A stretch of 64,000 nucleotides of DNA from Chitinophagaceae bacterium (GCA_027489035.1 JAIYAN010000021.1:1-64000), one strand, 5' to 3'; shown: positions 8,936-16,937, numbered from the stretch's first letter. Translations and numbers: made by a program. The notes: a model not told the origin generated them from the letters alone.

Positions 8936-10312
8936 ATGTATAAACACAGCATACAAAATATCACTTACAGTTTCTCCGACTTAAAAACATTGATGGCTAA
9001 AGCAACGCCATTTAGATCAGGTGATGCTTTGGCGGGATTGTGTGCAGAGAGCTATCAAGAAAGAATTGCTGCTCAAATTTGTTTGGCTGATGTGCCGTTA
9101 ACTAATTTTTTAAATGAGGTTGTCATCCCTTACGAATCTGATGAAGTAACTCGATTAATTATAGACGGTCATGACCATATTGCTTTTTCAGAAATAAGTT
9201 CATTTACCGTTGGCATGTTTCGCGATTGGTTATTGAGTGACATGGTGGATACTACAAAAATTCAACAATTACAATTTGCATTTACGCCAGAAATGGTTGC
9301 TGCTGTAAGTAAAATCATGCGCAACCAGGATTTGATTTTAGTGTCTAAAAAATGTGAGGTTGTTACAAAATTTAAAAATACAATTGGATTAAAAGGAAGA
9401 TTATCAACTAGACTTCAACCCAATCACCCCACTGATGATTTAAAAGGAATTGCCATTAGCATTATTGACGGGTTGTTTTATGGAAGCGGTGATGCTGTAA
9501 TAGGCATCAATCCAGCAACTGATAACCCAGAAAAAGTCTATTCGATTTTGTCCATGCTTGACGATTTGATTTTAGCTTTTGATATCCCAACACAATCATG
9601 TGTATTAACGCATGTTACAACCACAATAGATTTAATCAATAAAAATGCACCTGTTGATTTGATATTTCAATCTATAGGCGGTACAGAAAAAACAAATACC
9701 AGCTTTGGTGTTAGTTTGAGATTATTACAAGAAGCTTATGAAGCTGGCTTGAGCCTGAATAGAGGAACCATAGGAAACAATGTCATGTATTTTGAAACCG
9801 GTCAAGGTTCTTCTTTATCTGCGAATGCGCATGAGGGTGTGGATCAACAGACTTGTGAAGCGAGAGCTTATGCCGTTGCCAGAATTTTTAAACCTCATTT
9901 GGTAAATTCTGTTGTAGGATTTATTGGACCGGAATATTTATATGACGGCAAACAAATAACACGTGCTGCATTGGAAGATCATTTTTGTGGAAAGTTGCTT
10001 GGCCTTCCAATGGGAATGGATATTTGTTATACCAATCATGCCGAAACGGACCAAGATGATATGGATAATTTATTGGTATTAATGGGCACCGCAGGCTGCA
10101 ACTACATCATGGGTGTTCCTGGAGCCGATGACATCATGTTGAATTATCAATCTACTTCATTTCATGATGCATTATTTGTTCGAGAATTACTTGGATTAAA
10201 CCCTGCACCAGAATTTGAAAGTTGGCTATACAAACAAGGATTAACAGATGATCAAGGAAAATTAATCTCATCGAAATCAAACCATCCTTTATTAAAGTAC
10301 ATTAATGCATAA
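8936..10312 (+). CDS. eutB: Ethanolamine ammonia-lyase, large subunit
   Basis: Catalytic subunit of the adenosylcobalamin-dependent enzyme that splits ethanolamine into acetaldehyde and ammonia. At 458 residues it has normal EutB length. Conserved stretches include FRSGDALAGLCAESYQER near the N-terminus, LKGRLSTRLQPNHPTDD, TGQGSSLSANAHEGVDQQT (about 285) and GVPGADDIMLNYQSTSFHD near the C-terminus. It overlaps eutC by eight bases, so expression is coupled. No eutA reactivase and no microcompartment shell genes are nearby, so this is the short, shell-less type of eut operon. Confidence 0.96.
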   Translation: MYKHSIQNITYSFSDLKTLMAKATPFRSGDALAGLCAESYQERIAAQICLADVPLTNFLNEVVIPYESDEVTRLIIDGHDHIAFSEISSFTVGMFRDWLLSDMVDTTKIQQLQFAFTPEMVAAVSKIMRNQDLILVSKKCEVVTKFKNTIGLKGRLSTRLQPNHPTDDLKGIAISIIDGLFYGSGDAVIGINPATDNPEKVYSILSMLDDLILAFDIPTQSCVLTHVTTTIDLINKNAPVDLIFQSIGGTEKTNTSFGVSLRLLQEAYEAGLSLNRGTIGNNVMYFETGQGSSLSANAHEGVDQQTCEARAYAVARIFKPHLVNSVVGFIGPEYLYDGKQITRAALEDHFCGKLLGLPMGMDICYTNHAETDQDDMDNLLVLMGTAGCNYIMGVPGADDIMLNYQSTSFHDALFVRELLGLNPAPEFESWLYKQGLTDDQGKLISSKSNHPLLKYINA

Positions 10313-11069
10313 AGAAAACGAAATAATAAAGCATGATTCATGGGAGGTTTTAAAAAAACACACCGCCGCAAGAATTGCATTGGGTAAAACGGGTGTATCG
10401 ATTCCATCTAATCAAAATTTGTCATTCAAATTGGCGCATGCATTAGCGAGAGATGCTGTTTATGATTTAATAGATAAAAAGGAGCTTCATCATAATCTTG
10501 ATGAGCTTCAACTTCCTTTCCTTTTTTTACAAAGTTGCGCCATTGATAAAAAACAATATTTACAAAGACCTGATTTTGGCAGAAAATTAAATCAACAGTC
10601 AATTGATATCATCAACAAAGAAGATTCAAATATTAGTTATGATATCTGTATAAATATTGCTGATGGATTATCCGCTGATGCTGTCAATAAACATGCTATG
10701 CCATTGATTCATTTATTAATTCCAATGTTGAGAGAAATAAAATATTCAATTGCGCCCATCTGCGTTATTGAGCAAGGTCGTGTAGCCATAAGTGATGAAA
10801 CAGGATATTTATTAAACTCAAAAATGTCAATTATTTTAATTGGCGAACGTCCAGGATTAAGCGCCACAGATAGTTTGGGCGTTTACTTAACCTATAACCC
10901 AAAAGTTGGAAATAACGACGCATTACGAAATTGCATTTCTAACATTAGACCAGAAGGATTGACTTACGAAATTGCTGCACAAAAAACCATAGCGCTTATT
11001 AATGAAGCCATGCGCTTAAAGATGACGGGCGTTTGTTTAAAAGACAACAATAATTTTATAACTAATTAA
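10305..11069 (+). CDS. eutC: Ethanolamine ammonia-lyase, small subunit
   Basis: Small subunit that completes the cobalamin-binding enzyme with EutB. It has 254 residues, a little shorter than the enterobacterial protein. Conserved: SWEVLKKHTAARIALGKTG at the start, ICINIADGLSADAVNKHA in the middle, and LIGERPGLSATDSLGVYLTYNPK near the end. Its stop codon shares the TTAA at 11066-11069 with the stop of the convergent short aldehyde dehydrogenase gene, so the two genes overlap by four bases. Confidence 0.95.
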   Translation: MHKENEIIKHDSWEVLKKHTAARIALGKTGVSIPSNQNLSFKLAHALARDAVYDLIDKKELHHNLDELQLPFLFLQSCAIDKKQYLQRPDFGRKLNQQSIDIINKEDSNISYDICINIADGLSADAVNKHAMPLIHLLIPMLREIKYSIAPICVIEQGRVAISDETGYLLNSKMSIILIGERPGLSATDSLGVYLTYNPKVGNNDALRNCISNIRPEGLTYEIAAQKTIALINEAMRLKMTGVCLKDNNNFITN

Positions 11070-11953
11070 TACCCAGATTTAGATCCGCCAATGTTTTCTA
11101 TTGGATGCCAGGTCGTTTTCACCTCTTGAAAATCGTTTATAAAATATGGTGATTGTGCTTCTTCACTCATCCAATTTTTATTTTTATAAAAAGCAGTTCT
11201 TTTCACATTCAACGCTGCATTTTCCTGAATCAATTTAATATCGTTTGCATTATCTTCTGCAAAACAAACTGCATTTACATCCATGTGATTTGAAAAATGA
11301 GGCAATAACTCAGAAACTTTTCCGGTTAAAATATTTACAACACCACCAGGTAAATCTGAGCTGTTAAGCACTTCAGCAAAAGTTACTGCAGACAATGGTT
11401 TTGTTTCGGAAGCCAATATCACACAAGTATTTCCACCGGCGATTACTGGCGCCATAAGTGATACCAGTCCTATCAATGCATTTTGTTGTGGCGCAATAAT
11501 CGACACCACGCCCATTGGCTCTAATGCAGAAAAATTAAAATGAGATGACGCTACTGGATTGACACTACTGAATATTTGTTGGTATTTATCGCACCACCCA
11601 CTGTAATAAATCAAACGATCAATTGCCAATTCCACTTCGTTTTCAGCTTGCAACTTTTTTGATCCATGAAGCATCAACTCTTCTACAAACTGCAACTTTC
11701 TACCTTCCAACATTTCTGCAATTCGATATAAAATTTGTCCACGATTGAAAGCAGCTCTTGTGCTCCAGCCTCCAAATGCAGTTCTGGCAGCTACTTCAGC
11801 ATCTCTAAAATCTTTTCTAGAGCTCAAGCACACATTCGCAGCCACTTCTCCTTTTGGATTTTTTATTTCATAGGTTCTCCCCGATTCGGTTCTTGGGAAT
11901 TGCCCGTTGATGTAAATTTTGTATGTTTTTAAAACGTTGATTCTAGTAGACAT
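11066..11953 (-). CDS. Short aldehyde dehydrogenase-family protein lacking the catalytic domain
   Basis: At 295 residues this is about 190 shorter than a normal aldehyde dehydrogenase. The N-terminal NAD-binding half is present: YKIYINGQFPRTESGRTYEIKNP, EPMGVVSIIAPQQN, APVIAGGNTCVILASETKPLSA and LPGGVVNILTGKV. The region with the catalytic cysteine and the general-base glutamate is absent. The protein ends in IGGSKSGY, which resembles the GGxKxSGxG motif near the C-terminus of full-length enzymes, so this looks like an internal deletion within the family. The lack of catalytic residues suggests a structural or regulatory partner for the full enzyme encoded upstream, as in two-module ALDH16 proteins. 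That comparison is inference. Confidence 0.82.
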   Translation of the reverse strand: MSTRINVLKTYKIYINGQFPRTESGRTYEIKNPKGEVAANVCLSSRKDFRDAEVAARTAFGGWSTRAAFNRGQILYRIAEMLEGRKLQFVEELMLHGSKKLQAENEVELAIDRLIYYSGWCDKYQQIFSSVNPVASSHFNFSALEPMGVVSIIAPQQNALIGLVSLMAPVIAGGNTCVILASETKPLSAVTFAEVLNSSDLPGGVVNILTGKVSELLPHFSNHMDVNAVCFAEDNANDIKLIQENAALNVKRTAFYKNKNWMSEEAQSPYFINDFQEVKTTWHPIENIGGSKSGY

Positions 11954-11965
11954 GTTTAACGGTTT

Positions 11966-12045
11966 AAGGCGCTTTGCTGGTTTAAGGGTTTAATTCGCTT
12001 CGCTGGTTTAAGGGTTTAATGGTTTAATTTGCTGCGCTGGTTTAA
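11966..12045 (-). repeat. Three tandem CCAGCGAAGCG-family units
   Basis: Three units ending in GCTGGTTTAA lie at 11970-11985, 11996-12011 and 12031-12045. They are inverted relative to the two units at 12611-12643 on the other side of the first four-helix-bundle gene. The family also occurs at 5524, 15997 and 37417. Confidence 0.75.
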
Positions 12046-12057
12046 TGGTGTATTGGT

Positions 12058-12108
12058 TTTTTACTTTTTACTTTTTACTTTTTACTTTTTACTTTTTATT
12101 TTTTATTT
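12058..12108. repeat. (TTTTTAC)n short tandem repeat
   Basis: Seven-base units TTTTTAC repeat about six times, just downstream of the four-helix-bundle stop codon. Similar short runs occur near 30256-30275 and 34815-34840. Confidence 0.7.
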
Positions 12109-12115
12109 TATCAAC

Positions 12116-12508
12116 TTACTCTTTTTTTCTAACTCCATCTATTTTAGTTTTTTTTAAATACAACATTAACCCATAAATCATTGCGCTTATTCTTGAAACC
12201 AATTTTAGAAGTTCGTCAAATTGTTGCTGTTCGATGTATTTTCTATCAAACGCTCTATATAATTGAGATCTAAGTTCTCCGCAACTACCTTTTGAATATC
12301 CTAAAAAAACAATAAATTCATTTCTTGTCCCTCGCTCAAATCCTTCTGCTATATTGTCCATTATTGAACCTGATGACCCTTCTATTTGATTTATCAATCT
12401 AAAATTATGTTCAAATTTTCTATCTCGTATAATACTGCCGATTGTTTTATTCAAAGCCCTGCTTTCTTTCCAAACATCCAAATCTTCAAATCTTTTTATT
12501 GTAGACAT
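12116..12508 (-). CDS. Four-helix-bundle protein (23S rRNA intervening-sequence family), copy 1
   Basis: This 130-residue protein has the family's typical start, TIKRFEDLDVWKESRALNK, and the core EGSSGSIMDNIAEGFERG...EFIVFLGYSKGSCGELRSQ. Members occur in 23S rRNA intervening sequences and as free-standing genes in Bacteroidota, with no settled biochemical role. It lies between the two aldehyde dehydrogenase genes with 137 and 162 bases of repeat-rich spacer on its sides, so it probably inserted into an older operon. A close relative is at 14236-14624. Confidence 0.87.
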   Translation of the reverse strand: MSTIKRFEDLDVWKESRALNKTIGSIIRDRKFEHNFRLINQIEGSSGSIMDNIAEGFERGTRNEFIVFLGYSKGSCGELRSQLYRAFDRKYIEQQQFDELLKLVSRISAMIYGLMLYLKKTKIDGVRKKE

Positions 12509-12610
12509 TTTTTTATTTCAAAATTCCAAATGTCTTCAAAAAAATCAATGTGAAAAACAACAACTTCTAACCGTTTTTTCAACCCCTTCTTTGCTTCAAT
12601 CATTCAACCC

Positions 12611-12643
12611 TTAAACCAGCTTGCGTATTAAACCAGCGAAGCG
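12611..12643 (+). repeat. Two tandem CCAGCGAAGCG-family units
   Basis: TTAAACCAGCTTGCGT (12611-12626) and TTAAACCAGCGAAGCG (12628-12643) end two bases before the stop codon of the full-length aldehyde dehydrogenase gene. They are inverted relative to the three units at 11970-12045, so the first four-helix-bundle gene lies between inverted repeats. Confidence 0.75.
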
Positions 12644-12645
12644 CA

Positions 12646-14118
12646 TCAAACCTCCACATACCCCCCCAATCCATGCAATCCGCCTTCTCTTCCAAAACCA
12701 CTTTCTTTGTAACCACCGAATGGTGAAGTAGGATCGAATTTGTTATACGTATTTGCCCAAATTACACCTGCTCTTAATTTGGAAGTCATGTTGAATATTT
12801 TAGATCCTTTATCTGTCCATACGCCGGCCGATAAACCAAACGCTGTATTGTTGGCTTTTTCAATGGCTTCATCGATGGTTCTGAATGTTTGGATGGCTAA
12901 TACTGGACCGAAAATTTCTTCTTGTGCAATGCGATGCGATTGAGCCACGTTTGTAAAAATGGTTGGCTTACAATAAAATCCTTTTTTAGGCAAGGCACAT
13001 GAAGATTGAAAAATTTCAGAACCTTCTTGCTGACCAATTTTCAAATAATTATTGATGACATCTAATTGTTGTTTGGAATTTATCGCTCCTATATCTGTAT
13101 TCTTATCCATTGGATTACCAACGATAAGTGTTTCGATTCTGTCTTTTAATTTTTGCAAAACCAATTTATACACCGATTCTTGTACAAACAATCTAGAGCC
13201 AGCACAACATACGTGACCTTGATTGAAGAAAATACCATTTATAATTCCTTCGACTGCTTGATCAATTGGGGCATCTTCAAATATGATGTTTGCTGCTTTT
13301 CCACCCAATTCGAGTGTGGCTTTTTTATTGGTTCCGGCAATAGATTTTTGAATAATTTTTCCCACTTCTGTAGATCCAGTAAAAGCAATTTTGTTTATGC
13401 CTGGATGGTTCACCAATTCAGCGCCTGTATTTCCAGCACCTGTTATGATATTCACCACACCAGGAGGCAAATCAGCTTCCTGAAAAATCTCTGCTAATTT
13501 CAATGCCGTTAAAGAAGTATTTTCTGCTGGTTTTAACACCACCGTATTCCCTGTGGCTAATGCTGGTGCAATTTTCCAAGCTGCCATCAACAGTGGAAAA
13601 TTCCAAGGGATTATTTGTCCGGCTACACCTAGCGGCTTTGGATTTCTATTTGGAAATGCATATTCTAATTTATCTGCCCATCCCGCGTTATAAAAAAAAT
13701 GATTTGCTGCTGCAGGAATATCAAAATCACGACTTTCTTTAATTGGCTTGCCACCATCTAACGTTTCAATAACCGCCAATTCTCTGGCTTTTTCTTGAAT
13801 GATTCTGGAGATCCGGAAAATATATTTCGCCCTTTCTTTTGCAGGTAATTTCTTCCATACTTTATCGTAGGCATTTCTTGCTGCTACCACCGCTTTATCC
13901 ACATCTGCTTTATTAGCTAATGCAATAGAAGACAACTTTTCCTCCGTAGCTGGATTTATGGTATCGAAATATTTTTTTGAGCTTGGTTTTTCAAACTTCC
14001 CATTTATAAACAACTCATATCGATCCGCAATCTTTGCAATAGCAGCACTTTCCGGAGCAGGGTCAAGGTTACGAGCGCTGTCGAATTTGAGTTTGAGGGT
14101 GTTTTTTGATTTGGCCAT
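12646..14118 (-). CDS. NAD-dependent aldehyde dehydrogenase
   Basis: Full-length, 490-residue aldehyde dehydrogenase. Substrate and cofactor motifs are intact: IIPWNFPLLMAAWKIAPALATGN (about 168-190), AFTGSTEVGK (about 245), the general-base glutamate in LELGGKAANIIF, the catalytic cysteine in FFNQGHVCCAGSR (about 300), EIFGPVLAI and FGGYKESGFGREGG. It oxidises an aldehyde to the acid. Downstream of deoC and facing eutBC, acetaldehyde is the likely substrate (inferred from context). Repeat islands abut both ends of the gene. Confidence 0.93.
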   Translation of the reverse strand: MAKSKNTLKLKFDSARNLDPAPESAAIAKIADRYELFINGKFEKPSSKKYFDTINPATEEKLSSIALANKADVDKAVVAARNAYDKVWKKLPAKERAKYIFRISRIIQEKARELAVIETLDGGKPIKESRDFDIPAAANHFFYNAGWADKLEYAFPNRNPKPLGVAGQIIPWNFPLLMAAWKIAPALATGNTVVLKPAENTSLTALKLAEIFQEADLPPGVVNIITGAGNTGAELVNHPGINKIAFTGSTEVGKIIQKSIAGTNKKATLELGGKAANIIFEDAPIDQAVEGIINGIFFNQGHVCCAGSRLFVQESVYKLVLQKLKDRIETLIVGNPMDKNTDIGAINSKQQLDVINNYLKIGQQEGSEIFQSSCALPKKGFYCKPTIFTNVAQSHRIAQEEIFGPVLAIQTFRTIDEAIEKANNTAFGLSAGVWTDKGSKIFNMTSKLRAGVIWANTYNKFDPTSPFGGYKESGFGREGGLHGLGGYVEV

Positions 14119-14197
14119 TATATAGAGGTTTGAGAGGTTTGTGAGGTTTATGAGGTTTGTGAGGTTTATGAGGTTTCACGTGTTGAAAATTTTCAAC
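14112..14197 (+). repeat. GAGGTTTNTGAG tandem units and palindrome, left of copy 2
   Basis: Five or six units of the type GAGGTTTGTGAGGTTTATGA run from 14112 to 14176, followed by the palindrome GTTGAAAATTTTCAAC (14182-14197). The same two elements reappear in inverted order and orientation at 14738-14817, on the other side of the second four-helix-bundle gene. Confidence 0.75.
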
Positions 14198-14235
14198 CTA
14201 TGAAAAGTTTTTTGTTGTTTTTGTTGTTTAGGTGG

Positions 14236-14624
14236 TTATTTAAATTTCACGCCTTTGATTTCTGATGTTTTTAAGTAGTTTATTAGTTTTGAAATTAAAT
14301 AATTTATTCTTAAACATTTATCATTTATTTCTTCAAATTCACTTTGAATAATGTATTCAGCATCTAAAGCCCTGTATGATTGCGACCTTAGTTCTGCACA
14401 AGAACCTTTTGCATAATAAAGAAACAAAATGAATTCTTTATTCCCACCACGATCAAATCCCTCAGCTATATTATCCATAATAGAACCTGCAGAACCTTCA
14501 ATTTGGTTAATTAATCTAAAATTATGCTCGAAACGCTTTTGCTTGATTAAATTCCTCATGAATTTATTTAGCGATCTTGCTTCTTGCCAACATAGAATAT
14601 CTTCAAATTTTTTATTGTTGCCAT
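14236..14624 (-). pseudogene. Four-helix-bundle protein, copy 2, with a 5' frameshift
   Basis: An intact reading frame from an internal ATG at 14559 encodes 107 residues closely matching copy 1 (RFEHNFRLINQIEGSAGS, IMDNIAEGFDRG, EFILFLYYAKGSCAELRSQ). The natural start is upstream: ATG at 14624 reads MATIKNLK and stops after 18 codons. Adding one A to the run of six (14608-14613) would give MATIKKFEDILCWQEARSL and join the frames, matching copy 1's start. So this is a one-base deletion, a sequencing error in a homopolymer, or a slippage site. It lies between deoC and the full-length aldehyde dehydrogenase gene. Confidence 0.8.
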
Positions 14625-14737
14625 TTTAATAAAAAACAAACCTATTAAACATGTCACAAAAACTGAAAAAATATTACTTAAGAATATTTAGTAAAATTTT
14701 CAAATTGATATTCATACATCATAAACTCATTTTCATT

Positions 14738-14817
14738 GGTTGAATATTTTCAACCCCTACCAAAATCCCCAACCTCATAAACGTCTCAAACATCAAAAAC
14801 CTCTCAAACCTCTCTCT
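14738..14817 (-). repeat. Palindrome and CTCAAACCTC-type units, right of copy 2
   Basis: The palindrome GGTTGAATATTTTCAACC (14738-14755) is followed by CCTCATAAACGTCTCAAACA-type units (14769-14817) up to the deoC stop codon. Read on the minus strand these are the GAGGTTTNTGAG family, so they invert the array at 14112-14197. Confidence 0.72.
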
Positions 14818-14819
14818 CC

Positions 14820-15725
14820 CTAGTCATTCGAAAAATAATCCCCCGATTGATACAACCCTGTTTTTTGTTTCATCAATTGCATTAAAATATCATTGGCTAA
14901 ACTGCTGGCACCAAATCTAAACCATTCATTGTTCATCCAATCTTCGCCCAATACTTCGTTTAACATTACTAGATAGTGTAAAGCTAATTTTGCTTTTGAA
15001 ATACCACCGGCTGGTTTCATGGCGATTTTTTTGCCGGTTTTGTAATAGAAGTCTCTAATAGCTTCTAGCATTACCAACGTTACTGGCATTGTAGCGGCAG
15101 GTTGAATTTTTCCGGTAGAGGTTTTGATAAAATCGGCGCCTGCATACATGGCAATATCACTCGCTCTGCGCACATTATCTAACGAACCCAATTCGCCTGT
15201 TTCTAAAATCACTTTTAAACGAACTTCGCCACACAATTCTTTAATGGCGGCTATTTCGTCATAAACAAAATTGTATTCGCCTTGATGAAATTTACCTCTT
15301 GATATCACCATATCTATTTCATCTGCACCTTGAGCAATGGCAAATCTGGTATCTTCTTTTTTTACTTTCAATGTGGATTGTCCGCTGGGAAATGCGGTTG
15401 CAACAGAAGCCACTTTTATTCCTGAATCACCTAATGCTTTTTTGGCTATACCTACCATAGATGGATATACGCAGATTGCTGCAACGGTTGGTAGTCCTGG
15501 GTATGCATCAAGTAAATGCATCGCTTTGTAACAAAGTTGTTTTACTTTCCCTTCGGTATCTTTTCCTTCGAGTGTAGTTAAATCAATCATATTTAATGCA
15601 AGCATCAAACCATTTAATTTGGTTTCGCCTTTCAAGCTTCTTTTGGTAAAACGAGAAGCACGTTCTTCTACCCCAACCTGATCTATTTTGGGGGTGGCTG
15701 TAAAATCTGGAATTATATCGAACAT
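14820..15725 (-). CDS. deoC: Deoxyribose-phosphate aldolase
   Basis: Cleaves 2-deoxyribose 5-phosphate to acetaldehyde and glyceraldehyde 3-phosphate, the last step of deoxynucleoside catabolism. It has 301 residues. The class I aldolase motifs are DEIDMVISRGKF, LKVILETGEL, the Schiff-base lysine in ADFIKTSTGK and AMKPAGGISK near the C-terminus. It belongs to the longer DeoC type (enterobacterial forms are about 259 residues). It starts a leftward gene series whose next intact enzyme is an aldehyde dehydrogenase that could consume its acetaldehyde. Confidence 0.94.
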   Translation of the reverse strand: MFDIIPDFTATPKIDQVGVEERASRFTKRSLKGETKLNGLMLALNMIDLTTLEGKDTEGKVKQLCYKAMHLLDAYPGLPTVAAICVYPSMVGIAKKALGDSGIKVASVATAFPSGQSTLKVKKEDTRFAIAQGADEIDMVISRGKFHQGEYNFVYDEIAAIKELCGEVRLKVILETGELGSLDNVRRASDIAMYAGADFIKTSTGKIQPAATMPVTLVMLEAIRDFYYKTGKKIAMKPAGGISKAKLALHYLVMLNEVLGEDWMNNEWFRFGASSLANDILMQLMKQKTGLYQSGDYFSND

Positions 15726-16254
15726 TGTTTTGAAGGTTAGGGAGTGAAGTTAGGGAATTTTTAAAAACAGACCCCTAAATCCCCCAAGGGGAAGCTGGAA
15801 TTTCCATTTATTAGCAGTTTGTAATTTTCAAAAGTATGTGCGATTTTTTATGTCACCCCGCTGGGGCTTTATTTCATTATCAAACAATTCTAGTGATATG
15901 ACACCCCGCTGGGGCTATTGTGTGCACATCATTTTTTGAATGCTCAAACTCCCTTCACCTTTTGGGGGAAGGGTTGGGAATTGGGGCTTTAAACCATTAA
16001 ACCAGCGAAGTGCATTAAACCAACAAAGTGATTTAAACTTAAATTCAAAAACTCAAAAGGTTCAATAAGCCAAAATCGGAAATCACTTCCCAACCTCTTG
16101 AACTTATTGAACCTTTTGAACATTTTGTACGGGTTGAAAATGTTAAACCCCTACAACCTCATAAACATCACAAACCTCAAGGGTTGAAAATGTTCAACCC
16201 CTACAACGTCACAAACCTCAAAAACATCAAAAACCTCCCAAACCTCTTCCTCCC
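15726..16254. repeat. Repeat island 4 (gene-free)
   Basis: This 529-base stretch between deoC and the lolA-like gene holds no gene. It contains two CACCCCGCTGGGGCT units (15854-15868 and 15902-15916), two TTAAACCAGCGAAGTG-family units (15997-16012 and 16014-16030), hairpin element copy A (16052-16120), two GGGTTGAA palindromes (16131-16150 and 16181-16200) and CCTCATAAACATCACAAACC-type units (16154-16180 and 16204-16250), which run up to the stop codon of the next gene. Confidence 0.75.
16052..16120 (+). repeat. Dispersed hairpin element, copy A
   Basis: Perfect 17-base arms TCAAAAGGTTCAATAAG (16053-16069) and CTTATTGAACCTTTTGA (16103-16119) flank a 33-base loop. Copy B at 5191-5255 is the same element inverted, with loop sequence also conserved. 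It resembles bacterial REP- or MITE-like intergenic hairpins. Confidence 0.75.
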
Positions 16255-16917
16255 CTACCTCAAATCCACCACCTCAACACCAGGATATTTTTTGGCATCA
16301 AATACAAATGATTGATCCGTTAACGCAGCGTCTGATTTTAAATTACTTACTGTGTAGGTATATCTTGAACCAGATTTTTCAAATATTTTGGTAGATGCAA
16401 TCATTGATTTATCAATATACAACAACACTTTATGAAATGTTTTCGTTTTATCAATTGGTGTCAATTCAATTTCTTGCATGCTTTTTCCTCCTTCTTTTAC
16501 CATTCCATTCAACTTGTATAGAAAGTCTTTATCGTAAAAATTAGTAAATAACTTTTGAGGCGTCAAAGCATTTGATGAAGGATCTATTTTATTAATAGTC
16601 ACCTCGTTTGATGCTTTTTCATATGTCCAAATCGTTACTCCATCCGAAAATATTTCTTGTCCAGATACATTTATTTTATAACGGTTGCCTTTCATAAACA
16701 CAGTACCTGTTTTGTTGCCCAAACTTTTCCCCGATGCATTGTCTATTTTTAATACAAAACTTGCCTGAAATGTTTTAAAGGATTTAAATTTCACACTAAC
16801 TGCATCTAAAATCTTCTTTGCTTCTGCGTCATTTTTGCCCATTCCTTTTGGTGGCTGAGCCATTAAAATAACATTTACAACAAATAAAGAAACCATTACC
16901 ATCAAAATTCTTTTCAT
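16255..16917 (-). CDS. LolA-like outer-membrane lipoprotein carrier
   Basis: This 220-residue periplasmic protein has a signal peptide ending at about residue 20 (ILMAQ). The LolA-type fold shows in KTFQASFVLKIDN, GTVFMKGNRYKINVSGQEIFSDGVTIWTYEK and LTPQKLFTNFYDKDF. LolA carries lipoproteins from the inner to the outer membrane. Bacteroidota have several LolA-like proteins, so this may be a specialised paralogue. A TATCTTTG box (16938-16945, minus) precedes it. Confidence 0.85.
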   Translation of the reverse strand: MKRILMVMVSLFVVNVILMAQPPKGMGKNDAEAKKILDAVSVKFKSFKTFQASFVLKIDNASGKSLGNKTGTVFMKGNRYKINVSGQEIFSDGVTIWTYEKASNEVTINKIDPSSNALTPQKLFTNFYDKDFLYKLNGMVKEGGKSMQEIELTPIDKTKTFHKVLLYIDKSMIASTKIFEKSGSRYTYTVSNLKSDAALTDQSFVFDAKKYPGVEVVDLR

Positions 16918-16937
16918 TTATTTTATTTTTTGAGTGC

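Noticed and set aside
11066-11953. Short aldehyde dehydrogenase as a frameshifted full-length gene
   Set aside because: The sequence after its stop is eutC on the other strand, with no leftover dehydrogenase coding sequence; the C-terminal motif is present in frame, so the gap is internal.
13153-13497. Open frame of 114 codons antisense to the aldehyde dehydrogenase
   Set aside because: A shadow of a conserved gene; no family resemblance.
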